A stretch of 64,000 bases of DNA from Motiliproteus sp048265065 (GCA_048265065.1 JBLXCH010000006.1:8725-72724); one strand, 5' to 3'. Counted from the stretch's first letter, positions 51,288 to 61,132 are shown. The notes: generated by a model from the sequence alone, not told the origin. Program-made: numbers and translations.

Positions 51288-52474
51288 GACGGATTGCTTC
51301 CTTCGCTCGATAGCGAGTTCACTCCCGCAGAGGCTACCAGTGTCAAAATAGCTTCCGCCGCTTGTCGGCTAGCATCACGTTTAAGCAACTGATGTAACTC
51401 CGTAAAACGGGCTTGAATCTCATTCGCCGCCTGAGGATTTTCTAGTCGCTGCCATATTTCAGCACCTAAATTATCGACAGTGGCATTATCTTGTAACAGT
51501 TCAGGAACCAACAATTCATCGGCTAACAGGTTGGGCAAAGACACATATTTTACTTTCAGTAATCGAGAGATAATGGCGTAACTTAACGGCGCCATTTTGT
51601 AGCTCACTACTGTTGGTTTTTTTAGCAGCATAGCTTCTAACGCGGCCGTACCTGAGGCCATTAGCACCACATCGGCGGCGGCCATTACATCTCGAGACTG
51701 ACCGTCGAAAATAGTCATTGGCAGATCAACAGTATCAAGTAGTGCTTCTATTTGTTCACGCCGCTGTTGATTTGCCGCAGGCAGCAAAAAATACAGTTCA
51801 GGATCTTTATGTAAGAGCCACTGAGCGGTTTCTATAAACAATGGCGCTAAGCGCTCTACCTCACCACCACGACTGCCCGGCAATAGCGCTACATAGCGCT
51901 GCTGTGCTTTTAAACCTAAGTTTGCTTTTGCCGCAGCGGAGTCGACCTCGATCGGCATTTCATCCGCTAAAGTATGACCAATAAACTTAGCATCAACGTT
52001 ATGTTTGTCGTAAAACGCTTTTTCAAAAGGTAAAAGACATAACATCAAATCCGTTGATTTAGCGATAGATAAAACACGCTTCTCGCGCCATGCCCACACC
52101 GACGGACTCACATAGTGAACGGTTTTAATGCCTGCGTTTTTAAGTTTACGTTCTAAGGGCAAATTAAAATCGGGAGCATCGATACCAATAAAAGCCGCCG
52201 GAGGATTCTCAATCCACCGTTGTTTTAAGTTTTTTCGAATACCTAGCAGCTCACGTAAGCGACCAAGAACTTCCACAAGGCCCATGACAGACAAACGCTC
52301 CATAGGAAACCAAGAAGTCATCCCTTCGGCCAGCATTTGCGGACCACCAATACCTTCAAATTGACAGTACGGATGAATAGACTTAAGTGCACGAATTAAG
52401 CGTGCACCGAGGATATCGCCGGAGGGTTCCCCGGCAACTAATGCGATGCGCAGAGGGTTATCGGATGATGCCAC
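51284..52474 (-). CDS. lpxB: Lipid-A-disaccharide synthase
   Basis: LpxB joins lipid X and UDP-diacylglucosamine to form the lipid A disaccharide. The 396-residue family 19 glycosyltransferase has RIALVAGEPSGDILGARLI at the start, YVSPSVWAWREKR, LLPGSRGGEVERLAPLF and ASGTAALEAMLLKKPTVVSYK. The start is GTG at 52474, 17 bases inside the end of lpxA. The gene is normal in length and place. Confidence 0.96.
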   Translation of the reverse strand: MASSDNPLRIALVAGEPSGDILGARLIRALKSIHPYCQFEGIGGPQMLAEGMTSWFPMERLSVMGLVEVLGRLRELLGIRKNLKQRWIENPPAAFIGIDAPDFNLPLERKLKNAGIKTVHYVSPSVWAWREKRVLSIAKSTDLMLCLLPFEKAFYDKHNVDAKFIGHTLADEMPIEVDSAAAKANLGLKAQQRYVALLPGSRGGEVERLAPLFIETAQWLLHKDPELYFLLPAANQQRREQIEALLDTVDLPMTIFDGQSRDVMAAADVVLMASGTAALEAMLLKKPTVVSYKMAPLSYAIISRLLKVKYVSLPNLLADELLVPELLQDNATVDNLGAEIWQRLENPQAANEIQARFTELHQLLKRDASRQAAEAILTLVASAGVNSLSSEGSNPS

Positions 52475-53228
52475 GGCCAGAGTTTTTCAAACTATCGAGC
52501 AGCAATTCTAACTCAGGGTGATCAACACTCATCAAGGCTATTTGCTCAATGGCTTCATCGATTTTCAATCCTTGACGGTATATTAGCTTATAGGCTCGAC
52601 GAATGGCTTGGATCGCTTCGGCCGAATAGCCACGACGCTTTAAACCTTCAGCATTAACGCCACGAGGTTCTGCGGTGTTGCCATTAGCCATGACATAAGC
52701 TGGGACGTCTTGTAGCAAGACACTGCCAGCGCCACACATAACATGAGCGCCTACTTGGCAAAACTGATGCACAGCAGTAAAACCACCTAAGATGGCATGA
52801 TCGCCCACTTCAACATGGCCAGCTAAAGCCGCATTATTCGCCAAGACCGTGTGATTACCCACAATACAGTCATGCGCGACATGAACGTAAGCCATCAACA
52901 AATTACCAGAGCCGATCGATGTGACACCTCGATCTTGAACCGTACCACGATGAAGCGTGCAGCCTTCTCGAATAATATTGTTGTCACCAATTTCTAAACG
53001 CGTGGGCTCGCCACGATACTTTTTGTCCTGACACTCATCTCCGACCGTAGCAAATTGAAAAATACGGTTATCGCGGCCGATATGTGTTGGACCTTTAACT
53101 ACAACATGAGAAGCAATACGAGTACCAGACTCGATCACCACATCGGGTCCAATAATAGACCAAGGACCTATTTCAACATCATCGGCTATTTCAGCACGAA
53201 CATCGATATCAGCACGGTTGTCGATCAA
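52458..53228 (-). CDS. lpxA: UDP-N-acetylglucosamine acyltransferase LpxA
   Basis: First enzyme of lipid A synthesis. The 256 residues show the left-handed beta helix hexapeptide repeats, the catalytic His in YVHVAHDCIVGNHTVLANNAALAGHVEVGDHA (about 120), and the C-terminal helices with YRQGLKIDEAIEQI. The start is TTG at 53228, with GGAAAG eight bases upstream and 2 bases after fabZ; homologues begin MIDxRA, which fits this position. Confidence 0.95.
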   Translation of the reverse strand: MIDNRADIDVRAEIADDVEIGPWSIIGPDVVIESGTRIASHVVVKGPTHIGRDNRIFQFATVGDECQDKKYRGEPTRLEIGDNNIIREGCTLHRGTVQDRGVTSIGSGNLLMAYVHVAHDCIVGNHTVLANNAALAGHVEVGDHAILGGFTAVHQFCQVGAHVMCGAGSVLLQDVPAYVMANGNTAEPRGVNAEGLKRRGYSAEAIQAIRRAYKLIYRQGLKIDEAIEQIALMSVDHPELELLLDSLKNSGRGIIR

Positions 53229-53230
53229 AA

Positions 53231-53668
53231 CTAAACTTTCCTATCAGCACAAAGAATCGTTGCTGAACTAGCCAACTCACCATCAACGGTTGCGCGGCAT
53301 TCAAATTTCCAAATACCACGCTTCTCAGAAATAATTTTCGCTTCCAGTTGCAACTTATCTCCTGGAACAACTGGACGTTTAAAGCGTAGCTTATCGGAGC
53401 CAACAAAGTAATAAATGGAGCCATCTTCCGGTGTCTTATCCATGGTTTTGAAACCTAGCACACCTGCAGCTTGAGCCATTGCCTCGATGATCAAGACACC
53501 TGGCATAACAGGATGATCAGGAAAATGGCCGTTGAAAAATGGCTCATTAACAGTGACGTTTTTATAGGCCACGATAGACTCGCCGAGCACCAATTCCGTA
53601 ACACGGTCTACCAACAAAAAAGGGTAGCGGTGCGGCAGATATTCCCGAATTTCTTTAACGTCCATCAT
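53231..53668 (-). CDS. fabZ: 3-hydroxyacyl-ACP dehydratase FabZ
   Basis: FabZ dehydrates 3-hydroxyacyl-ACP in fatty-acid elongation and competes with LpxA for hydroxymyristoyl-ACP. The 145 residues carry IREYLPHRYPFLLVDRV and the hot-dog active site NEPFFNGHFPDHPVMPGVLIIEAMAQ with its His and Glu. Two adjacent ATG codons start the gene; I use 53668. It lies 21 bases after lpxD. Confidence 0.96.
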   Translation of the reverse strand: MMDVKEIREYLPHRYPFLLVDRVTELVLGESIVAYKNVTVNEPFFNGHFPDHPVMPGVLIIEAMAQAAGVLGFKTMDKTPEDGSIYYFVGSDKLRFKRPVVPGDKLQLEAKIISEKRGIWKFECRATVDGELASSATILCADRKV

Positions 53669-53689
53669 GCACTAAAAGCCTTCTATAAA

Positions 53690-54733
53690 TTAATCTTCGG
53701 CTTGATCAAGGGAAGAAACTACTTTTTCTAACGCACTTAAGCGTTGAGACATTTGATCAAGTTGGCGGAAGCGGACTACATTTCGCTTCCATTGTTTGTT
53801 CTCTTGCATACCTGTACCCGATGAATAAACGCCAGGTGCATCAATCGATTTGGTCACTAAACCCATGGCTGTAACATGTACGTCATCAGCCAGTTCCAAA
53901 TGCCCCGCGACCACGACGCCACCCCCTAAGGTACAACGACGACCAATTTTAGAGCTTCCTGCGACACCAACACAACCAGCAAACGCACTATCATCACCGA
54001 CAGTAACGTTATGTGCTATTTGGATCTGATTATCTAGCTTAACACCGTTACCAATAACCGTGTCTTCCAAGGCACCTCTATCAATAGTAGTTCCTGCGCC
54101 TATCTCGACATCATCGCCAATCTGTACAGCACCCAACTGCGCAATCTTATGCCATCGCCCCTTTGCTGGTGCAAAACCAAAGCCGTCTGCACCAATCACC
54201 GCAGCACTGTGTATTACTGCGCGTTTGCCGATACTTACGCCATCATAAACGGTGACATTAGGCGCCAAATGAGAAGCTTCACCGATGTCGCAATTTTCAC
54301 CGATAACACTATTGGCCTCAATGACAACATGCTCTGCCAACTTAGCATTGGCGCCAATAACAACATTTGGCCCAACTGATGCTGTGGGAGCGATAATTGC
54401 TGTCTGATCAATACAAGCAGAATGATGAATACATGGAGCGTATGACTTTTTGGAAAAGAACTGGCTGAGCTGAGCATAGCCTAAATACGGGTTATCCATC
54501 ACTAAAGCAGCGACGGGGCAGTCAGCTTTTGCCGATGAATCAACAATTACTGCGGCTGCTTTCGTCGCTTTAAGGTATTTGCTATATCGCGCATTGGCAA
54601 GAAAGCTCACACACGTAGGCGAAGCTTTCTCCAAGGTCTGCAAGCCCGTAACTGTTAAGCTTGGATCTCCCTCAAGTGTTGCGCCTATTAGCGCAGCAAT
54701 CTCACCAAGGGTTGTGGTTGTACCATTACTCAT
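53690..54733 (-). CDS. lpxD: UDP-3-O-(3-hydroxyacyl)glucosamine N-acyltransferase LpxD
   Basis: Third acyl step of lipid A. The 347 residues comprise an N-terminal uridine-binding domain (SFLANARYSKYL, about 50-60), a hexapeptide-repeat beta helix (about 100-300) with catalytic His in NQIQIAHNVTVGDDSAFAG, and a C-terminal helix with QLDQMSQRLSALEKVV. ATG at 54733, 2 bases after skp. Confidence 0.96.
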   Translation of the reverse strand: MSNGTTTTLGEIAALIGATLEGDPSLTVTGLQTLEKASPTCVSFLANARYSKYLKATKAAAVIVDSSAKADCPVAALVMDNPYLGYAQLSQFFSKKSYAPCIHHSACIDQTAIIAPTASVGPNVVIGANAKLAEHVVIEANSVIGENCDIGEASHLAPNVTVYDGVSIGKRAVIHSAAVIGADGFGFAPAKGRWHKIAQLGAVQIGDDVEIGAGTTIDRGALEDTVIGNGVKLDNQIQIAHNVTVGDDSAFAGCVGVAGSSKIGRRCTLGGGVVVAGHLELADDVHVTAMGLVTKSIDAPGVYSSGTGMQENKQWKRNVVRFRQLDQMSQRLSALEKVVSSLDQAED

Positions 54734-54735
54734 TG

Positions 54736-55236
54736 TTATTGATTGAGTTCTTCAATCACTTTTTGCGTTAAATCCATGTCTGGTTTAGCAAAGAGCGCAA
54801 CTCGACGGTTCAACAACAGGTCAACTTTTTCTGCAGCAACAATTTTTCGAATGATAGCTTCAACATTCGGTTTTACTTGAGCGAGAAACTGCTGCTCTTG
54901 TCGTTGTGATTCCTGAGCCACAGCTGCTTTCAACTGTTGAAATTGCTGAAACTTACGCTGAATTTGAACAACCAGCTCTTTGCGTTGTTCTTTACTCAAG
55001 AAGTCAGCTTCTTTCTTTTCCTTTTCTTTTAACGCGTTACCCTCGTCGGCCAAACGTTTTAACTCAGCTTGTTCTTTAGAGAACTTTGAAGCTAACTGCG
55101 ACTTCCACTGCTTATATTGAGTGGAAGACGCTACGGCTGTTTCCATATCAACAACGGCGATTTTGTAGTCTTCTGCTTGAGCGGTAAAAGACAATAAAGC
55201 CAAAGCAACTAACAATACTCGTGTAATCCCTAGCAT
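54736..55236 (-). CDS. skp: Periplasmic chaperone Skp/OmpH
   Basis: Skp holds unfolded outer-membrane proteins in the periplasm. The 166 residues have a signal peptide ending TAQAED near residue 21, then YKIAVVDMETAVASS and a long charged coiled coil (about 45-125, rich in KE and QQ), as in the family's tentacle domain. ATG at 55236. It stands in the usual bamA-skp-lpxD order. Confidence 0.94.
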   Translation of the reverse strand: MLGITRVLLVALALLSFTAQAEDYKIAVVDMETAVASSTQYKQWKSQLASKFSKEQAELKRLADEGNALKEKEKKEADFLSKEQRKELVVQIQRKFQQFQQLKAAVAQESQRQEQQFLAQVKPNVEAIIRKIVAAEKVDLLLNRRVALFAKPDMDLTQKVIEELNQ

Positions 55237-55256
55237 TCTTTCATCCTCATGAAATA

Positions 55257-57563
55257 TTAAAACGTACGACCTAAAGCAAACTGGAAGGATTCTGTTTCAT
55301 CGCCACTTTCCGATGTTACCGGTGTAGCGATTGAGAAAGATAACGGACCAATAAACGTTAACCACGAAACACCTATGCCAACAGATGAACGCATCTCATC
55401 GTACTCGAAACCACTGCTACAGTTTGGATTGCTGTCTAAACAATCTGACTCAAACACATTACCGATATCAAAGAACACCAATGAGCGCAGTTTGCCATCA
55501 TCATCACCGAAGGGGAAAGGAAAGATCAGCTCAACCGAGCCTTCCACTTGAATATCACCACCGAGAGGATCTTCATCATCATTATTCGCTCGAGGTCCTA
55601 AACTGTTATTTTTAAAACCACGAACCGAACCTAAACCGCCTGAGAAAAAGTTCTTATAAAACGGCATTGAACTGGTATCACCGTAGGAACCTGCATAACC
55701 CAAACCACCGCGTAGGTTAAGAATCCAATCTCCAGCTAACGGGAAGTAACGGTTACCCTCATAATTTAGTTTATAGTAGTTTAGTGAACTACCCGGCAAG
55801 CTAAATTCTAACGTAACAGCTTGCTTATAACCCGCTGACGCCAACAACCCTTTATTCAAATGGTTATCTGTCCAGGATAACGAGCCGGTAAATTGATTAT
55901 AGCTGTCACCTTCTTCACTAATGAACGAGGTAATCTCTTCCGGAATATCATCGTTTAATTTCACTTCAGTGTTTTCATAACCTGCACTAAAGCGCAAACG
56001 CTGGTATTCATTAATTGGATAGCCAAAGTTTACGTTAAAACCAAACGTATCGAGGTTGTAGTTACTAACGTCATCTTCATCAAAGTCTTGCTGCAAGAAG
56101 TAAGCATCAAAACCGCGGCTAACGCCATCCACCGTATAGTATGGGTCATTATAACTAAAGCTATACTCTGTATCCGTCTTACTGGTGTTCATCCCAACGG
56201 AAACTTGTTTACCCGTACCTAAGAAGTTTTTCTGTGCAACCTTACCCGCTAAGATGATGCCCGAGCTTTGGGAGAAACCGATACTCGCCGTTAACGAGCC
56301 TGAGAGTTGTTCTGCCACGCTATATTCAAGATCAACTTGATCCTCGGTACCGGCAACAGGCTTCGTATTTACGTTCACCGATGAGAAATAGCCGAGTCGA
56401 TCCAAGCGTACTTTTGAGGCTTCAATTTTATCTGAGGCAGCCCAAGACGCTTCCATCTGGCGCATTTCTCGGCGCAATACTTCATCCGAGCTTGTTTTGT
56501 TGCCACGGAACTCAATCCGCCGGACATACATTCGGTTACCCGGGTCTACGACAAAGGTGATATCAACCGTTTTAGTCTCTTCATCAACATCGTAGCGAGG
56601 GTTTACATTAGCACGGAGATAACCATCATTACCCAACCGGTCTGAAATGGCAGTCGTTGAGTTTATTGCTAATTCACGGGAGAACACTTCGCCTTCAACC
56701 AACTGCACCTCATGAACCAATTCATCCTCTGGCACCACGAGATCGCCTGCTAGCTCAAAACTACCAAAGCGATAAATATCACCTTCGGTCACATTGATGG
56801 TGATATAAACATGTTTTCGATCGGGTGTGATGGAAACTTGAGTCGAGTCAATCTTGAAATTAATGTAGCCACGGTTAAGGTAATACGAGCGCAAACGCTC
56901 TAAGTCGCCGCCAAATTTCTCTCGCTTATAGTGGTCATCTTTAAAGAAGAACGACCAAAAACCTGGCGTCGAAAGATCAAACTGTTCACGAAGTTCTTCA
57001 TCGGTAAATACCGTATTACCTACGATATTAATATGCTGAATCGACGCGGCCTCACCCTCTTTAATTACCACGTTAACGCCAATACGGTTTTCAGGTAAGT
57101 CTTCTACCGTCAGATCAATCCACGAATTATAACGACCTTGTGCCGCGTAAATTCTTGATAGTTCAAGACGAATTTTTTCAAGAGTGGCGCGCTGGAAGAC
57201 TTCACCTTCGCTCAAACCAAGCGAACTGAGGCCGTTTAATAAGGCTTCCGTTTCAATCGCATCGTTACCTTCGATTTTTATCTGACTGATAGAAGGCCGT
57301 TCAGTCACGCGAATAACTAGCACATTGTCATCACGTAACAACTGAATATCATTAAAATAACTTGTTTGGAAAAGACGACGACTCGCCTCTGCTAGCTGCT
57401 GATCGTTAACTGAGTCACCTACTTCAATACCAAAAGCACGGAAAACAGCACCATGACTGATTCGCTGAAGGCCATCGACACGAATATCTTCAACGTGGAA
57501 GCTATCAGCCGCAACGAGCGCAGACCAAAAAAACGCAATTAAAAATGTAGTAAACCGACTCAT
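55257..57563 (-). CDS. bamA: Outer-membrane protein assembly factor BamA
   Basis: BamA folds and inserts beta-barrel proteins, including the three TonB receptors here. The 768 residues have a signal peptide (about 1-19), five POTRA domains (about 20-415, first one FHVEDIRVDGLQRISHGAVF), and a 16-strand barrel with the conserved loop 6 motif GSVRGFKNNSLGPR near 650 and a terminal Phe (LGRTF). ATG at 57563. It follows rseP. Confidence 0.97.
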   Translation of the reverse strand: MSRFTTFLIAFFWSALVAADSFHVEDIRVDGLQRISHGAVFRAFGIEVGDSVNDQQLAEASRRLFQTSYFNDIQLLRDDNVLVIRVTERPSISQIKIEGNDAIETEALLNGLSSLGLSEGEVFQRATLEKIRLELSRIYAAQGRYNSWIDLTVEDLPENRIGVNVVIKEGEAASIQHINIVGNTVFTDEELREQFDLSTPGFWSFFFKDDHYKREKFGGDLERLRSYYLNRGYINFKIDSTQVSITPDRKHVYITINVTEGDIYRFGSFELAGDLVVPEDELVHEVQLVEGEVFSRELAINSTTAISDRLGNDGYLRANVNPRYDVDEETKTVDITFVVDPGNRMYVRRIEFRGNKTSSDEVLRREMRQMEASWAASDKIEASKVRLDRLGYFSSVNVNTKPVAGTEDQVDLEYSVAEQLSGSLTASIGFSQSSGIILAGKVAQKNFLGTGKQVSVGMNTSKTDTEYSFSYNDPYYTVDGVSRGFDAYFLQQDFDEDDVSNYNLDTFGFNVNFGYPINEYQRLRFSAGYENTEVKLNDDIPEEITSFISEEGDSYNQFTGSLSWTDNHLNKGLLASAGYKQAVTLEFSLPGSSLNYYKLNYEGNRYFPLAGDWILNLRGGLGYAGSYGDTSSMPFYKNFFSGGLGSVRGFKNNSLGPRANNDDEDPLGGDIQVEGSVELIFPFPFGDDDGKLRSLVFFDIGNVFESDCLDSNPNCSSGFEYDEMRSSVGIGVSWLTFIGPLSFSIATPVTSESGDETESFQFALGRTF

Positions 57564-57597
57564 TAAGGAACAGTTCCTTAGCTCAGAAGTCTCTGGG

Positions 57598-58950
57598 TCA
57601 GAGGCGCAACAAATCGTTATATAACGCCAGCATCATCAACGACAGCAGCAATGCTAATCCAAATTTAAGCCCCAGAAGCTGAATGCGTTCTGATACGGGC
57701 TTACCCCTAACCGCTTCAATAAAGTAATAAAGTAAATGCCCACCATCTAGCATTGGAATAGGCAGCAAATTCAACACGCCAAGGCTAATACTTAGATACG
57801 CGAGAAAATTAATAAACGTATCCAAACCCGACTCTGCCGAAGCAGACGCCACTTTAGCAATGGTGATGGGCCCACTCAAGTTTTTTACTGAGATAAGTCC
57901 TTGAATCATTTTATAGATGGATTCGAGGGTCAATTCGATCATCTGCCAAGTCTTGGCGAGTGCATTACCCATGGCATCAATAGGTGAATATTGCACTTCA
58001 CGAATCATATCTTCAGGCCAGCTGACCGGACTCGGAGCCGCCCCCATGTAACCAATAACCCGTCCGTCGTCTAACTGTTTTTGACTCGGCGTAATCGCTA
58101 ACTGTTGATACCGGCCTTCACGCTCAAGTTCAAGCTGCAGTAATTGACCCGGGCTGGCTTGAACAACCGCAACTAAATCCATCCAGTCGTTAATGACTTT
58201 ACGGTCAACGGATACCACCAAATCACCAACCATCAAACCATCACGCTCAGCCGCACTATTCTCAACAACTTGGCCAATTTTTGCTGGAATATCTGGAGCA
58301 TAGGGAGAAAACCCCATAGAGGCTACTGGGCCTAAGTCTTCATCAATTTCCCACTGTGATAGAGGAAGTTGATAGGTGGTAATACGACCACCTTCTCGGT
58401 CACGGGTTTGCAAAGTAAGACTACCAGTCTCACCAATTCGCGCGGCGAGCCGAAGCGTAACGTCTTCCCAGGTTTGTGTTTTATGACCATCAACAGCAAG
58501 AATTTCAGCATTACTGCTAACTTTTGCCTCAGCTGCTGGAGAACCAGGCTGGACATGACCAATGACAGGGACAAGCGCACTCTGCCCCGCCATAAACAAA
58601 CACCAATAAGCCAGAGCAGCAAACAGCAAGTTAACAATAGGGCCTGCTGCAACAATAGCGATCCGCTGACCTACAGGTTTGAGGTTAAAAGCCTGATGAC
58701 GCAATGAAGAAGGCACTTCGCCTTCACGCTCATCTAGCATTTTCACATAGCCACCTAATGGAATCGCAGCAATCGCGAACTCTGTCCCATGCTTGTCATA
58801 CCAACGATAAAGCGGTTTACCAAAACCCACCGAAAAGCGCAGCACTTTGACACCGCAGCGCCTAGCAACCCAAAAGTGACCATATTCATGAATGGTAACC
58901 AAGACGCCTAGGGCCACGAGTGCAGATGCGATGGTTTGAAGTATCTCCAT
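57598..58950 (-). CDS. rseP: Site-2 zinc metalloprotease RseP
   Basis: RseP cuts the anti-sigma factor RseA inside the membrane to release sigma E. The 450 residues carry the zinc motif HEYGHFWVAR (about 22-31), two periplasmic PDZ domains (about 115-290, GHVQPGSPAAEA and VVENSAAERDGLMVGD) and the second zinc site NLLPIPMLDGGHLLYY (about 390-405). ATG at 58950. It lies 23 bases after cdsA; in Pseudomonas dxr lies in this gap, but it is absent here. Confidence 0.96.
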   Translation of the reverse strand: MEILQTIASALVALGVLVTIHEYGHFWVARRCGVKVLRFSVGFGKPLYRWYDKHGTEFAIAAIPLGGYVKMLDEREGEVPSSLRHQAFNLKPVGQRIAIVAAGPIVNLLFAALAYWCLFMAGQSALVPVIGHVQPGSPAAEAKVSSNAEILAVDGHKTQTWEDVTLRLAARIGETGSLTLQTRDREGGRITTYQLPLSQWEIDEDLGPVASMGFSPYAPDIPAKIGQVVENSAAERDGLMVGDLVVSVDRKVINDWMDLVAVVQASPGQLLQLELEREGRYQQLAITPSQKQLDDGRVIGYMGAAPSPVSWPEDMIREVQYSPIDAMGNALAKTWQMIELTLESIYKMIQGLISVKNLSGPITIAKVASASAESGLDTFINFLAYLSISLGVLNLLPIPMLDGGHLLYYFIEAVRGKPVSERIQLLGLKFGLALLLSLMMLALYNDLLRL

Positions 58951-58973
58951 GGTTAACTCCTAATTCGGATACC

Positions 58974-59789
58974 TTAGAGACCCAAGCCAATAAGAGAGGT
59001 TCCCAACGCGAAAACAGGACCTGCCGCTGTAAGGCTATCGATGCGGTCTAGCACACCACCATGCCCCGGCAAAAGCTGACTACTGTCCTTAATTCCGCGA
59101 TGTCGTTTCAGCATGCTTTCGAATAAATCACCTAAAATGGATGCAAGAACAGTCACTACGCAAACTACCATTAAACTCACCAGCAGCGGCATCGAGAGTT
59201 GCCAATAAAGCGACAACCCTAGGGCAATCGCTAAACTACAAACTACACCACCAACCAAGCCCGCCCATGTTTTACCCGGACTGACAGCAGGTGCAAGTTT
59301 CGCTTTGCCCCAAGCTCTACCAGCAAAATAAGCACCAATGTCCGCCCCCCAAACCAACAACATTAGCAGTAACAACAACTTACCGTCTGGGGCTAGCGCT
59401 TTAAGCAAAACTAAAGATTGCCATGTAGGAATTAACACTAATGCGCCAATAATTAAACGCGCAGGTTTTGAGGACCAGAGGCCCAGTGCCCGCGGATAGT
59501 AAATAACCGCAAACAATGCCACTAACCAAAAGCAAAAGGCGACGATAAGCATGATACTGGCTGGTATGGCGAGAATAGAGACAATAAAAATAAGCGCCGC
59601 TGCGATCAGCATCGCATAGCTCCAACGGAACCCTTGCGGCTCGAGATCACACAGACCCGCCCATTCCCACGCAGCAATCATCATAATAGCGAGGATAAAC
59701 CATTGAAAATAAGCCAAAGGCAGGAGGAAAATACCAGCCAAAGCGACTGGTGCTAAAACTAATGCAGTCAGCACTCGTTGCTTAAGCAT
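58974..59789 (-). CDS. cdsA: Phosphatidate cytidylyltransferase
   Basis: CdsA makes CDP-diacylglycerol for phospholipids. The 271 residues have about eight membrane helices and the signature SPGKTWAGLVGG, then SILGDLFESMLKRHRGIKDSSQLLPGHGGVLDRIDSL region near the C-terminus. The frame extends to TTG 59858, but the ATG at 59789 starts MLKQRVLTALVLAP, the usual N-terminus, with an eight-base overlap with uppS. Confidence 0.95.
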   Translation of the reverse strand: MLKQRVLTALVLAPVALAGIFLLPLAYFQWFILAIMMIAAWEWAGLCDLEPQGFRWSYAMLIAAALIFIVSILAIPASIMLIVAFCFWLVALFAVIYYPRALGLWSSKPARLIIGALVLIPTWQSLVLLKALAPDGKLLLLLMLLVWGADIGAYFAGRAWGKAKLAPAVSPGKTWAGLVGGVVCSLAIALGLSLYWQLSMPLLVSLMVVCVVTVLASILGDLFESMLKRHRGIKDSSQLLPGHGGVLDRIDSLTAAGPVFALGTSLIGLGL

Positions 59790-60534
59790 CTTTCGCTTCA
59801 GCCTCCACTTGCTCACTGGTTTTACCAAAACGGCGCTGACGACCTGCAAATACAGCAAACGCCGCTTCCATTTCCTGCTGATTCACATCGGGCCAATACT
59901 TATCAGTAAAATAAAACTCCGCATAAGCACTGTGCCACAGTAAGAAATTACTAATTCGCTGTTCACCACCTGTGCGAATGCAGAGGTCTACTTGAGGCTG
60001 ACCAACAAGTGTCATCGACTCTTCAAATAATTCAGCCGTAATGTCATCAGGCGAGATTTGACCAGCAGCAGCTTTTTCCGCCAGTGCTTTTGTGGCCTGC
60101 AAAATGTCCCACTGGCCACCATAGTTCGCGGCAACATTGAGCGTCATTGCGGTGTTTTCAGCAGTAAGCGCTTCAGCGTTAGCAATTAATCGCTGCAACG
60201 AATCACTGAATCGAGACATATCGCCGATCACTTTAAGGCGAATATTATTTTGATGGAGTTTTTTCACTTCGCGTTTCAGCGCCATCATGAAAAGATCCAT
60301 GAGACCCAAAACTTCTTTTTCTGGACGCTTCCAGTTTTCACTACTGAAAGCAAATAGCGTTAATGATTCAACACCATAACTCGCACAGGTCCGAACCACT
60401 TCACGAACCGTATCTGCACCGGCTTTATGCCCTGCCAAGCTCGGCAAGTGGCGCTGTTTGGCCCAACGATTATTACCATCCATGACAATAGCCACATGAC
60501 GTGGCAGTTTACAAAATTCTTTCAGTTCGGCCAT
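59782..60534 (-). CDS. uppS: Undecaprenyl diphosphate synthase
   Basis: UppS condenses farnesyl diphosphate with eight isopentenyl diphosphates to make the C55 carrier. The 250 residues contain HVAIVMDGNNRWAKQR (Asp near 20), FAFSSENWKRP and DLCIRTGGEQRISNFLLW, all typical of cis-prenyltransferases. ATG at 60534. The downstream cdsA start overlaps its stop. It needs isoprenoid precursors, although the MEP genes normally in this block are missing. Confidence 0.96.
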   Translation of the reverse strand: MAELKEFCKLPRHVAIVMDGNNRWAKQRHLPSLAGHKAGADTVREVVRTCASYGVESLTLFAFSSENWKRPEKEVLGLMDLFMMALKREVKKLHQNNIRLKVIGDMSRFSDSLQRLIANAEALTAENTAMTLNVAANYGGQWDILQATKALAEKAAAGQISPDDITAELFEESMTLVGQPQVDLCIRTGGEQRISNFLLWHSAYAEFYFTDKYWPDVNQQEMEAAFAVFAGRQRRFGKTSEQVEAEAKDA

Positions 60535-60548
60535 AAGTGCGAGTTATT

Positions 60549-60574
60549 AAAAAAAGCCGCGCGAGCGGCTTTTT
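60549..60574 (-). terminator. Terminator between frr and uppS
   Basis: AAGCCGC, loop GCGA, GCGGCTT, a perfect 7-bp GC-rich stem with seven T on the minus strand. It abuts the frr stop codon and ends 15 bases before the uppS start. Confidence 0.88.
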
Positions 60575-61132
60575 TTAAATTTCCATCAAATCGGATTCTT
60601 TAGATTGCAAGTGTGATTCCACTTCTGCGATTGCACTATCTGTCAGCTTTTGGATAGCATCCTGTGCGCGACGATCATCATCTTCCGTAATTTCTTTTTC
60701 TTTCAAAAGATCTTTTACATCGCCATTAGCATCGCGACGAATATTACGAATAGCAACTCGTGCCTGCTCCGCTTCTTGGCGTGCTTGACGGATGTAAACC
60801 TTGCGCGTTTCTTCCGTCAATGCCGGCATAGGAACCCGGATAACCATACCCGCTGTTGATGGGTTTAAGCCTAGATCAGATTTCATAATGGCTTTTTCAA
60901 TATCAGGCACCATTGGCTTTTCCCATGGTGTTATTGATAATGTACGCGCATCCTCAACGCTAACATTAGCAACCTGAGACAACGGTGTTTCTGTACCGTA
61001 ATAATTCACTTTAACGCTATCTAAAATACTCGGATGCGCACGACCTGTACGAATTTTTTTAAAGTTATCAGTGAGTGACTGAACACTTTTCTGCATGCGT
61101 TCGTTCGCATCTTCACAAATTTCATCAATCAT
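60575..61132 (-). CDS. frr: Ribosome recycling factor
   Basis: Frr splits the post-termination ribosome with EF-G. The 185 residues show the RRF signature KIRTGRAHPSILDSVKVNYYGTETPL (about 28-54), ITPWEKPMVPDIEKAIM and RQEAEQARVAIRNIRRDAN. ATG at 61132. It lies 63 bases after pyrH and is closed by a strong terminator. Confidence 0.96.
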   Translation of the reverse strand: MIDEICEDANERMQKSVQSLTDNFKKIRTGRAHPSILDSVKVNYYGTETPLSQVANVSVEDARTLSITPWEKPMVPDIEKAIMKSDLGLNPSTAGMVIRVPMPALTEETRKVYIRQARQEAEQARVAIRNIRRDANGDVKDLLKEKEITEDDDRRAQDAIQKLTDSAIAEVESHLQSKESDLMEI

